Origin: Colwellia sp.
GTDB lineage: Bacteria; Pseudomonadota; Gammaproteobacteria; Enterobacterales; Alteromonadaceae
Length of the DNA: 48,917 nucleotides
Reading direction: 5' to 3'
Assembly: GCA_002733765.1 (NCBI GenBank)
Contig: NVWU01000015.1
Span: forward strand, 1 to 48,917
Of the stretch, positions 40,531-48,917 are shown one piece after another. The notes below the pieces were generated by a model. The model was not told the origin of the DNA. It saw nothing but the letters and a program-made list of their open reading frames with translations, and did not search any database. The translations under genes and the position numbers were made by a program. The first letter of the stretch is position 1; every line of letters begins with the position of its first letter.

Positions 40531-40788
40531 ATGGCACATAAGAAAGCTGCAGGTAGTACACGAAATGGTCGTGATTCAGAAGCAAAACGTTTAGGTGTTA
40601 AACGTTTTGGTGGCGAATCAGTGTTAGCAGGTAACATCATTGTTCGTCAACGTGGTACTCGTTTCCACGCTGGTAGCAATATGGGTATCGGTAAAGATCA
40701 TACTTTATTTGCTTTATCTGATGGTAAAGTACAATTTGAAGTGAAAGGTCCAAAGAGTCGTAAGTTTGTTAGCATAATCGCTGATTAA
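40531..40788 (+). CDS. rpmA: 50S ribosomal protein L27
   Basis: 85 aa, with N-terminus [16 protein letters not shown], which reaches toward the peptidyl transferase centre and shows no cleavable extension of the Firmicutes type. AGGAG lies 8-12 nt before the ATG. It is co-transcribed with rplU and ends at a terminator. Confidence 0.98.
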   Translation: MAHKKAAGSTRNGRDSEAKRLGVKRFGGESVLAGNIIVRQRGTRFHAGSNMGIGKDHTLFALSDGKVQFEVKGPKSRKFVSIIAD

Positions 40789-40805
40789 TAACCACTTAGA
40801 ACTCT

Positions 40806-40839
40806 AAAAACCTCGCTTCATAGCGAGGTTTTTTTTTAC
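40806..40839 (+). terminator. rho-independent terminator after rpmA
   Basis: Stem AACCTCGCT/AGCGAGGTT around TCAT, followed by a run of nine T. A textbook intrinsic terminator, 18 nt past rpmA. Confidence 0.95.
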
Positions 40840-40932
40840 CTATTTATTATGTCCTTGCAGTGATGATTTTTTCTGAAAGAAAAATAAGTTATACTAGCAA
40901 GATATAAACCACAAGACTTTAGGGTTGTGTAA

Positions 40933-42102
<1,170 letters not shown>

Positions 42103-42130
42103 TTAGTTATTTATTTTACTTTATTGATAT

Positions 42131-42179
42131 AAGGCAGTGATTTATTCTCTATAGATAGGGAGTATATCATTGCCTTTTT
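42131..42179 (+). terminator. terminator after obgE
   Basis: AAGGCAGTGAT (from 42131) pairs with ATCATTGCCTT with one G-U pair. A run of five T follows (42175-42179). The loop is long but holds further pairing. It lies 29 nt past the obgE stop. Confidence 0.75.
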
Positions 42180-42211
42180 GTTACTTGAAACTTAATGCTT
42201 AGGAACTTCTA

Positions 42212-42751
42212 ATGACCATTCTTTCTATGATAGTCGCTACTGCTGATAATAATATAATTGGCAAAAATAATACCATGCCGTGGCATTTACCTGCTGATTT
42301 AGCCTATTTTAAAAAAGTGACTTTAGGTAAACCTATTATAATGGGCAGAAAAACCTATGAGTCTATTGGTCGGCCATTACCGGGACGTCGAAACATTGTC
42401 ATTTCACGTGATGAGAAGTATTCAGCTAATGGAATTGATACGGTTACTTCAGTTGAGCAAGCGTTAGCGTTAGTTGATGGCTCAGATGGTAGTGATGCTG
42501 TGGCAGAGATTATGGTGATTGGTGGAGGTGCAATTTACCAGCATTGTTTACCTAATGCTGATCGTCTGTATGTTACTCATATAAAAGCAGCAATTGATGG
42601 TGACACACAGTTTCCTGACTATGCCATAGGTAATGATGATGGGTGTTGGCGAAAAACTCATAGTGAATTACGAGTAAGTGATAATAAAAATTCCTATGAT
42701 TTAGACTTTTGTATTTATCAAAGAGTGTGTCTACCAACGAATAACAAATGA
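42212..42751 (+). CDS. folA: dihydrofolate reductase
   Basis: Reduces dihydrofolate with NADPH; the target of trimethoprim. The 179-aa protein has the N-terminal [18 protein letters not shown] motif with catalytic Asp29, the [20 protein letters not shown] segment, and I-G-G-G-A-I-Y. It is about 20 residues longer than E. coli FolA. AGGA precedes the ATG. Its stop overlaps the next gene's start (ATGA). Confidence 0.97.
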   Translation: MTILSMIVATADNNIIGKNNTMPWHLPADLAYFKKVTLGKPIIMGRKTYESIGRPLPGRRNIVISRDEKYSANGIDTVTSVEQALALVDGSDGSDAVAEIMVIGGGAIYQHCLPNADRLYVTHIKAAIDGDTQFPDYAIGNDDGCWRKTHSELRVSDNKNSYDLDFCIYQRVCLPTNNK

Positions 42752-44298
42752 AGGCTAGTTTTTTTCTAGGTAAGCAAAACCTTAATCGTAATTTGTTAGT
42801 ATTAATCGTATTGATTTTTGGCGTTTTATCGGCCCTATATGTTAACTATTTTATTGCAGAAACAAAGATAGGGGACGCTTATCACTATGGCTTGTGGTCA
42901 TTACTACCGGCTTTTATCACCATATTTTTATCTTGGTTAACGCGTGAGCCATTGACGGCACTATTAAGCGGTATCGCTATTGGTGCCTTTATGATGGGAC
43001 CATATGATCTTAGGGATCAAATATTACTCCCTGCGATGGCTCAAACGGGTACTGCCGGACTATTACTACTTTATCTATGGCTGTTGGGGGGATTATTAGG
43101 TATTTGGTCAAAAACTGGTGCGGCGCAAGCTTTTGCTGATTACATGATTAAGCACTTTGTTCGTGGTCAACGATCTGCCAAGTTAGTTGCGTGGTTTTTA
43201 GGTGTTTTGTTCTTTCAAGGTGGTACCATGAGTACGGTGCTGGTGGGGACTACCGTTCGCCCATTAGCAGACAAAGCCGGTATTAGCCATGAAGAAATGA
43301 GCTATATAGTTGACTCAACCGCATCTCCCATCGCCATTGTTATCGCTTTTAATGCGTGGCCTGCTTATATACAAGCCTTGATATTTGTACCGGGTGTTAC
43401 TTTTTTAGCGACAGAAACCGATCGTTTAGCATTTTTTTTTGCTGCGGTGCCTTTTAGTTTTTATGGCATTATTGCGGTAATAGGTACTTTGTTATTAAGT
43501 CTCAATATTACTAAATTTTCAGGTAAGCGAATCAGAGATGCTCACGTTAGAGCTGCAACCACAGGAGAATTAGACGCCCCAGATGCTAAACCATTAAGTG
43601 CTAAAAAACTACAAACTAGTGATGTACCCCAAGGGTACAGCGCTCATGTGCTTGAATTTATTTTACCCTTACTAAGCTTAATTACTATTGCGGTGCTTAC
43701 TTTTATTTTTTACGGCATACCGAAGATTAATTGGGCCTTTGGTGCTGCGCTGCTGATCAGTGCATTTATTGCATTAGTAAAGGGTATGTCACTGAGTCAC
43801 TTAATTGATGGCTTTGGCAATGGCCTAAAGGGCGTGGTATTCGTTTCAGTGATCTTGATATTGGCTGTAACTATTGGTGCAATCAGTAAGCAAATTGGTG
43901 GTGGTTTGTATCTAGTTTCTTTGCTTAGTGAGCAATTTCCTTATTGGTTGTTACCCGTGGTATTACAATTGATGGCAATGCTCATTGCTTTTTCTACCGG
44001 TACAAGTTGGGGCACTTTTGCCATCGCTTTTCCACTTGCTATGCCGCTAGCTTGGGCTATTGGGCAAAGCGCAGGAATAAATGATCCTGAACTATTTATG
44101 ATAGTGTGCTTTGCTGCGGTGCTTAATGGCAGTGTTTATGGCGATCAATGCTCGCCCATTTCAGATACCACTATTTTAAGCTCAATGACCACTGGCTGTG
44201 ACATGATGGATCATGTTAAATCACAGATTGTGCCTGCTACTTATGCTAGTATTTTAGCTGCTGTTCTGTGGACGTTAACCGTAGTTTTTTTTGCTTAA
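42748..44298 (+). CDS. NhaC-family Na+/H+ antiporter
   Basis: Inner-membrane antiporter of the Na_H_antiporter (NhaC) family, 516 aa with about 11-12 hydrophobic segments. The C-terminal [21 protein letters not shown] is a clear NhaC-family hallmark, and S-T-G-T-S-W-G-T-F occurs shortly before it. A mid-protein polar stretch around residues 270-300 forms a cytoplasmic loop. The four-base overlap with folA implies coupling. The ion specificity is not shown; some members exchange malate or lactate. Confidence 0.9.
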   Translation: MKASFFLGKQNLNRNLLVLIVLIFGVLSALYVNYFIAETKIGDAYHYGLWSLLPAFITIFLSWLTREPLTALLSGIAIGAFMMGPYDLRDQILLPAMAQTGTAGLLLLYLWLLGGLLGIWSKTGAAQAFADYMIKHFVRGQRSAKLVAWFLGVLFFQGGTMSTVLVGTTVRPLADKAGISHEEMSYIVDSTASPIAIVIAFNAWPAYIQALIFVPGVTFLATETDRLAFFFAAVPFSFYGIIAVIGTLLLSLNITKFSGKRIRDAHVRAATTGELDAPDAKPLSAKKLQTSDVPQGYSAHVLEFILPLLSLITIAVLTFIFYGIPKINWAFGAALLISAFIALVKGMSLSHLIDGFGNGLKGVVFVSVILILAVTIGAISKQIGGGLYLVSLLSEQFPYWLLPVVLQLMAMLIAFSTGTSWGTFAIAFPLAMPLAWAIGQSAGINDPELFMIVCFAAVLNGSVYGDQCSPISDTTILSSMTTGCDMMDHVKSQIVPATYASILAAVLWTLTVVFFA

Positions 44299-44868
44299 TT
44301 TCAAAACAGTTGATCAGTTCTATTATCGCTTCAACCGTCGATTTGTGGAAAAAACACCTAATAGGTTGTTAAATTTAGCTATTATTCATACGCTATTTAA
44401 ATCGATCTGAAAATAACACATAAGCATGTTAAATTGTTAGGTGCGGAAAGAGGGTTGAATAATTATGCCTTGCCATATTCATTGTATCCTCAAGATCACC
44501 TATCGCTGATCTCAATTTAATTTAACTTTGCACCCGCTTTTCAACATAATTTGAATAGTGATGCTATTGATGCTGATATTATAAAGTAGTCAATTTGACT
44601 AGTTTAATGGTTAATTTCACTATTATTTCATGTTATGCCTACTGCCTATCATTGTCGCTAGGATGAATTAATATATTTATCTTTAAAATCATTAAGATAA
44701 AAGTCAATCATAGTTGGCATAGCCCTTGTAAATGTTGTTGGTCATGTTAACAAATTGATTTAACCAATAAACAAGAAAAATTTTAAAATGAATACAGTAA
44801 ACTGTAAAAATATCAGTATTTAGTAACCAGTAAAAATTAAGAACCCTTTGCAGGTAAGAGAGAAGCAG
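44299..44868. other. 570-bp gene-free region
   Basis: No credible coding frame in either strand. Two perfect palindromes are present: TAGTCAATTTGACTA (44587-44601) and TACAGTAAACTGTA (44793-44806). The second lies 63 nt before the next gene, where an operator would be expected. Inverted CACCTAA/TTAGGTG segments lie near 44350 and 44440. Promoter or small-RNA content cannot be decided. Confidence 0.3.
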
Positions 44869-45234
44869 ATGACATTTTTTAAATCACTATTATTAGCTAT
44901 TTTTGCTACTTTATTTTTAACCTACGCTTTAGGTACTAGTTTTTTAGAGTTACTTGATATTAATGTTTATATGGATGGTGAATTAATTGAACCTTTAAAA
45001 GCAATAGGCGTATCAGCAGTGGCAATTGTTATGCTAGTACTGATTGCATTGGCAATAGTGTTAAGTGTATTTGGTTCGTTTATTTTTATTAGCTTACTTG
45101 TTCTGGGCTCAGTAGCTATGGTAGCAATTGATGTGTTTTGGCCTGTGCTGTTAATTGCTATCGTTATTTGGTTGATGACGCGTAATAGTGAAACGACTAA
45201 AAAAGAAGCACAATACAGTAATGATAATATTTAA
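44869..45234 (+). CDS. small membrane protein of unknown function
   Basis: I do not recognise this gene. The ATG at 44869 follows GAGAGAAG, giving 121 aa; an earlier TTG in frame is less likely. Three hydrophobic segments stand out: residues about 5-22, about 47-66 (V-A-I-V-M-L-V-L-I-A-L-A-I-V), and about 73-106 as one long or two adjacent helices. The tail is charged (R-N-S-E-T-T-K-K-E). No catalytic motif was seen. A palindrome upstream suggests regulation. Confidence 0.75.
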   Translation: MTFFKSLLLAIFATLFLTYALGTSFLELLDINVYMDGELIEPLKAIGVSAVAIVMLVLIALAIVLSVFGSFIFISLLVLGSVAMVAIDVFWPVLLIAIVIWLMTRNSETTKKEAQYSNDNI

Positions 45235-45238
45235 AGAT

Positions 45239-45279
45239 GAGGTTTTACATTGACAATAATATATTAAGTGTAAAACCTC
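45239..45279. terminator. hairpin between convergent genes
   Basis: Perfect 11-bp arms GAGGTTTTACA (45239-45249) and TGTAAAACCTC (45269-45279) between the small membrane protein and the convergent enoyl-CoA hydratase gene. The T-run is missing on both sides, so its terminator role is likely but unproven. Confidence 0.55.
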
Positions 45280-45300
45280 GTAGATAGTTGAAAGCTTTAT

Positions 45301-46041
45301 TTATTTTTTAAAAAACATCGACATAATGTTTTTACAGGCATCTGTCTTCATTAAACGAGCAAATTCATTACCTTCATTTTCTATTATTTGAGATAACGAT
45401 AATTGTGTTGCTTGACGAATCAGTTTTCTACTGGTCATCACCGCATCGCTAGGTAAACTAGCAATAGCAATAGCCGTTTGTTCGGCGAGACTTAATAGCT
45501 CACTAGGTTGGCAAACTTTATTGGCTATGCCATATTCTCTGGCTTGTTCAGCGGTAAAGGTCTCACCTAGTATCATTAATTCAAAAGCGCGGTTTTGACC
45601 AATAAGTCTTGTTAATAATAAACTTGAGCCGGCTTCAGGACATAACCCTAGTTGAGTAAAAGGTAATTTGAATTTTGTATTGTTGGCAGCAATTACCATG
45701 TCACAATGTAATAATAAGGTGGTACCAATACCAACGGCAGGTCCGGCAACTGCGGCAACAATGGGCTTAGTAAATTCGCTTAATATTTTAACAAAATCAA
45801 GCGCGGCAAGAGAGTCATCTTGTGAGGATTCAATAAAATCTTGCAAATCATTGCCGGCAGAAAAACAGTTTTCATCACCGTGTATTAATACACAGTGTAT
45901 ATTGTCATTATTTTTAGCATAGTTAAAATGCAGACAAAGCTGTTTATACATAATTTTATTTAAAGCATTTTTTTTATCAAGTCGATTTAAAATGAGTGTA
46001 AAAACACCTTGGTTTTCTTTCGTTATAATTAAGTCAGTCAT
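45301..46041 (-). CDS. enoyl-CoA hydratase/isomerase family protein
   Basis: 246-aa crotonase-fold enzyme. The oxyanion-hole motifs are present: F-S-A-G-N-D-L (residues about 60-66) and A-V-A-G-P-A-V-G-I-G-T-T-L (about 95-107). The second catalytic segment is F-T-Q-L-G-L-C-P-E-A-G-S-S, where one acidic residue, Glu, is seen. Hydratases usually have two Glu, so isomerase or another crotonase activity is possible. It is a single gene without fatty-acid neighbours, and the substrate is unknown. Confidence 0.88.
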   Translation of the reverse strand: MTDLIITKENQGVFTLILNRLDKKNALNKIMYKQLCLHFNYAKNNDNIHCVLIHGDENCFSAGNDLQDFIESSQDDSLAALDFVKILSEFTKPIVAAVAGPAVGIGTTLLLHCDMVIAANNTKFKLPFTQLGLCPEAGSSLLLTRLIGQNRAFELMILGETFTAEQAREYGIANKVCQPSELLSLAEQTAIAIASLPSDAVMTSRKLIRQATQLSLSQIIENEGNEFARLMKTDACKNIMSMFFKK

Positions 46042-46107
46042 TTTGTTACTTTGCGAAGAATGATAAGGTTAACTTTAAGGGTTCTTAAAATGGAAGTATA
46101 GCCAGAG

Positions 46108-46644
46108 ATGAATAATAGCTATTTATTGTTACTACTTTGTACTTGTTTTTGTTCTTTTTTCGGGGTTGCCAATGAGTTATCAAATGAAAAGGCTGAATTA
46201 GAACCAACGTTATTCGTTTCAGTTGAATATGCATATATCCGCAGTTCAATACCAGGAACAACTATTACTTCCTCGTATATGACAATAGAAAATAAAGGTG
46301 AAAAAACAGTGACTTTACTGGGGGCTACCAGTAAAATTTCATCGCGCATCGAAATTCATCAGCATAGCATGTCTGATGGTATGATGCGTATGCGTCGGTT
46401 AGACTCAATTAACATTAACGCTAAGCAACGGATTGTTTTGCAGCCATCAGGTTTACATTTTATGTTATTTGATATTACAGCCCCCTTACAAGCACAGCAA
46501 ACAGTTGAACTAACCTTAAATTTTTCAAATAAATCATTGGTAACAATACAGGTGCCTGTTTATAGTCCTTTACAGGAAAAAATAGCGCAGCAAGCTGCCG
46601 CTAACTTAGCCGGACAACAACGGCAAGCGCATCATCATCATTAG
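46108..46644 (+). CDS. PCu(A)C-type periplasmic copper chaperone
   Basis: Periplasmic protein of the PCuAC family (DUF461), which carries Cu(I) to cytochrome oxidase or other targets. A signal peptide of about 20 residues (LLLLLCTCFCSFFGVA) leads a 178-aa protein. The Cu ligands follow the family pattern: I-E-I-H-Q-H-S-M-S-D-G-M-M-R-M then L-H-F-M-L. It ends in four consecutive histidines, a possible extra metal-binding tail. It is the first of three closely spaced genes (21 and 5 bp gaps). Confidence 0.88.
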   Translation: MNNSYLLLLLCTCFCSFFGVANELSNEKAELEPTLFVSVEYAYIRSSIPGTTITSSYMTIENKGEKTVTLLGATSKISSRIEIHQHSMSDGMMRMRRLDSININAKQRIVLQPSGLHFMLFDITAPLQAQQTVELTLNFSNKSLVTIQVPVYSPLQEKIAQQAAANLAGQQRQAHHHH

Positions 46645-46665
46645 CGCATTATTAGGAGTAAAAAG

Positions 46666-47667
46666 ATGAAAATGAATTTATCAGCTAAAACCATTGGCTT
46701 TACCGTTATTGGTTTTTTTATGCTTTTTTATGTTGTGGGTATTTATTGGAGTGTAAATGTTGGGCCTATTGATGTTCAACATGAGATAACGGTTGCCGCA
46801 ACAGCTGATAAGGTAGCGCCGGTTGTTGGCTATGCCACCACAACGATGTTAATTAAAGTGGCGGAAAGTATTTTGGATAAACCAGGAGGTTATATCTCTA
46901 ACGATGCTTTACCACCAGGTGTGTTTTTAGACAATATGCCAGCATGGGAGTTTGGTGTGTTAGAAATGGTGCGTGATATGGCATTAATTATACGTAAAGA
47001 TTTTAGTCGTTCTCAATCGCAATCATTAGAAAATAAACATATCAAAAAGGCGCAGCCTAAATTTAATATTGATCATAAAAGCTGGGCGATGCCAAGCGCT
47101 GAATCTGAATATAGAAAAGCCATTGATAGTTTGTATAGTTATAGAAATGCCTTAGTGGGTATTAGCAAAGCTAAAAATGATAACGCACAATTTTACGCCC
47201 GTGCTGATAACTTAACGGCGTATTTTGATGAAGTACAAAAACGTTTAGGTAGTTATTCACAACGTTTAAGCGCAAGCGTTGGGACAGACAAAATAAATAC
47301 TGATTTAGCCGGTGATAACATGGCTAAGCAATCTTCTGCTGAAGCGTCTCATGGGCAGATAAGAACAAGTTGGTGGCAGCTTGATGATGTTTTTTATGAA
47401 TCGCGTGGCGCCGCATGGGCTTTATTGTATTTTTTAAAAGCCATCGAAATTGATTTTGATAGTGTCTTAGAAAACAAAAATGCTAAAATTAGCTTACAAC
47501 AAATAATTCGCGAATTAGAGGCTAGCCAACAAACATTATGGAGCCCTATGGTGCTAAATGGCGATGGTTTTGGTGTTTTAGCTAATCACTCTTTAGTGAT
47601 GGCAAATTACATTTCACGCGCCAATGCGGCACTAATTGATTTAAATGAACTATTAAGAAAAGGGTAA
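46666..47667 (+). CDS. DUF2333 family membrane-anchored protein
   Basis: The 333-aa protein has one N-terminal transmembrane helix (residues about 9-29) and a large periplasmic part, with the DUF2333 pattern of D-K-P-G-G-Y-I-S-N-D followed by P-G-V-F-L-D-N-M-P-A-W-E-F-G. A long helical region with L-x-A-Y-F-x-E-V follows. Function is unknown. AGGAG precedes the ATG by 7 nt. It lies between the copper chaperone and an outer-membrane barrel gene. Confidence 0.85.
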   Translation: MKMNLSAKTIGFTVIGFFMLFYVVGIYWSVNVGPIDVQHEITVAATADKVAPVVGYATTTMLIKVAESILDKPGGYISNDALPPGVFLDNMPAWEFGVLEMVRDMALIIRKDFSRSQSQSLENKHIKKAQPKFNIDHKSWAMPSAESEYRKAIDSLYSYRNALVGISKAKNDNAQFYARADNLTAYFDEVQKRLGSYSQRLSASVGTDKINTDLAGDNMAKQSSAEASHGQIRTSWWQLDDVFYESRGAAWALLYFLKAIEIDFDSVLENKNAKISLQQIIRELEASQQTLWSPMVLNGDGFGVLANHSLVMANYISRANAALIDLNELLRKG

Positions 47668-47672
47668 CAACA

Positions 47673-48434
47673 ATGAAAAAAACAATAATAGCAGCGGGCA
47701 TAGCAACACTGTTAACCGCAAGTGTTCAAGCAGATACATTACTAGGGCTTTATATTGGCGGGCACATGTGGGCCAACCAAGCGGATGGATCTTTTGGTGA
47801 AGGTGCTAATAATCAAGCTGCATTTGATTTTAATGATGAAACCCAAGGCAGCTTTTTTGTTGCGCTTGAACATCCAATTCCGTTAATTCCTAATATTAAA
47901 ATTGCGTCAACAACATTAGATACTGTGGGTGGTGCTACGATTACGGGCAGCTTTACTTTCGAAGGTGAAACTTATAGTGCAAACTCAGCATTAGATACAA
48001 CCTTTGATGCCAGCTATGTTGATTATACTTTTTATTATGAGTTGCTTGATAACGACTTGTTAACGTTTGATATTGGTATTACCGCGCGCGATCTTGAGAG
48101 TCAAATTAATGTTGTTGGTGATATTAACGGTACATCGACAAGTAGCGAACTTTCGGTATCTGGTATTATTCCTTTACTCTATGTTAATACCATTATCGGT
48201 TTACCATTTACTGGTTTTAATGTTTTTGCCGAAGCAAATTTCTTATCTTACGATGACAATACGGTATATGATTATCAAATAGGGGTTAGTTATGCATTAC
48301 TTGATAACTTAGCGGTCGATTTGGATTTAACCTTAGGCTATCGTGCTGTTAAGTTAGAACTAAATGATATTGATGATTTATATTCAGATTTAACGTTTGA
48401 TGGTGTCTTTGCAGGTGCAATAGTACACTTTTAA
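47673..48434 (+). CDS. outer-membrane beta-barrel protein (TIGR04219-type)
   Basis: The 253-aa protein has a signal peptide (M-K-K-T-I-I-A-A-G-I-A-T-L-L-T-A-S-V-Q-A, cut before D-T-L-L-G) and alternating beta strands, with a terminal aromatic residue (V-H-F) as in outer-membrane barrels. The D-T-L-L-G-L-Y-I-G-G-H-M-W opening fits the TIGR04219 family as I recall it. Function is unknown. It follows the DUF2333 gene by 5 bp, so it is almost certainly in the same transcript. Confidence 0.82.
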   Translation: MKKTIIAAGIATLLTASVQADTLLGLYIGGHMWANQADGSFGEGANNQAAFDFNDETQGSFFVALEHPIPLIPNIKIASTTLDTVGGATITGSFTFEGETYSANSALDTTFDASYVDYTFYYELLDNDLLTFDIGITARDLESQINVVGDINGTSTSSELSVSGIIPLLYVNTIIGLPFTGFNVFAEANFLSYDDNTVYDYQIGVSYALLDNLAVDLDLTLGYRAVKLELNDIDDLYSDLTFDGVFAGAIVHF

Positions 48435-48458
48435 AATGGGTAAAACCTAAACTGTTTA

Positions 48459-48496
48459 AAAGTCTCTGTAGGTATTCATTATCTACAGAGATTTTT
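48459..48496. terminator. bidirectional terminator
   Basis: Arms AAAGTCTCTGTAG (48459-48471) and CTACAGAGATTTT (48483-48495) pair over 13 bp with one G-U. T-runs lie on the plus side (ATTTTT) and A-runs on the other. It separates the barrel gene from the convergent transglycosylase. Confidence 0.8.
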
Positions 48497-48512
48497 AATT
48501 TGTAGCGCTAAT

Positions 48513-48917
48513 TTAAATCTTAATTGCTCTTTGATAGCGCCGATATAAAATATCGACACGTTCAACATATACTTTAGTTTCAGCAAAAGGGGGTATGCCT
48601 GAATATTTCTTTACTGCACCTTCCCCAGCATTATAAGCCGCAGCGGCTAAACGATTATTCCCCTGATATACCTTAAGTAAATGCGCTAAATGTTTAACGC
48701 CACCATCAATATTTTGTTTAGCAATAAACGGGTTTTTTACACCAAGCGCTTGCGCTGTGGTTGGCATTAATTGCATTAACCCTTGTGCGCCCTGTTTAGA
48801 GACTGCTTTTACATTAAAATGAGATTCGGCATGAATAATTGCGCGGATAAATGCCGAGTTTACTTTATAACGTGTTGCTGCAGTTTCAATAGTGCGCTGA
48901 TATTGAGTTAAATAGAG
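48513..48917 (-). CDS. lytic transglycosylase (SLT family), 5' end outside the window
   Basis: The frame is open to the window edge: 134 residues visible, ending at TAA 48513-48515. Catalytic Glu31 of the fragment lies in I-I-H-A-E-S-H-F, followed by S-K-Q-G-A-Q-G-L-M-Q-L-M-P-T-T-A and A-A-A-A-Y-N-A-G-E-G-A-V. These are the signatures of family 1 lytic transglycosylases (MltC/Slt type), which cleave peptidoglycan to 1,6-anhydro-muramic acid. Its upstream signal or anchor is not visible. Confidence 0.93.
   Translation of the reverse strand, partial: LYLTQYQRTIETAATRYKVNSAFIRAIIHAESHFNVKAVSKQGAQGLMQLMPTTAQALGVKNPFIAKQNIDGGVKHLAHLLKVYQGNNRLAAAAYNAGEGAVKKYSGIPPFAETKVYVERVDILYRRYQRAIKI

Overview
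The window comes from the chromosome of an AT-rich marine gammaproteobacterium, most likely Colwellia or a close relative in the Alteromonadales. The basis is gene order and protein similarity recalled by eye: the mlaFEDCB-ibaG-murA block, the kdsD-kdsC-lptCAB-rpoN-hpf-ptsN-rapZ-npr block and the mreBCD-maf-rng-yhdP-tldD block are classic gammaproteobacterial neighbourhoods, and the AT-rich codon use fits a cold-marine genus. No tRNA, rRNA or CRISPR array was seen.

Layout. 1-524: decayed SymE-like toxin gene and a hairpin. 525-4418 (-): PutA proline catabolism enzyme without the usual N-terminal DNA-binding domain. 4632-9737 (-): murA, ibaG and the Mla phospholipid transporter (mlaB, C, D, E, F). 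Two degenerate copies of the ibaG 3' end lie between ibaG and murA. 10077-18197 (+): Ca/Na antiporter, Kdo synthesis (kdsD, kdsC), LPS export (lptC, lptA, lptB), sigma-54 (rpoN) and the nitrogen PTS branch (hpf, ptsN, rapZ, npr), followed by mgtE. 19716-33006: pmbA, darP, tldD, a nitrilase-family amidase, yhdP, rng, maf and mreDCB, nearly all on the minus strand.

33306-34633 is an intact IS110-family element of IS1111 type, with subterminal inverted repeats and a roughly 240-nt 3' non-coding segment that is a good candidate for a bridge/seeker RNA. After it come lrgBA, argR, mdh, a bacteriohemerythrin, a short MITE-like element, a VF530-family protein, ispB, rplU-rpmA-obg, folA and an NhaC-type antiporter. 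The window ends with a small membrane protein, an enoyl-CoA hydratase, a three-gene envelope cluster (PCuAC copper chaperone with a natural His tail, DUF2333, outer-membrane barrel) and the 3' part of a lytic transglycosylase.

Themes. Most of the window is envelope biogenesis: peptidoglycan precursor synthesis (MurA), lipid asymmetry (Mla, YhdP), LPS (Kds, Lpt) and cell shape (Mre). Several genes use TTG or GTG starts (murA, ibaG, ispB), and tight 1-4 nt overlaps mark operons. The accessory items that most deserve attention are the IS1111 element with guide-like matches to its flanks, the partial tandem duplication of ibaG, the repeated palindromic family at 23308-23355 and 38195-38471, and the SymE remnant.
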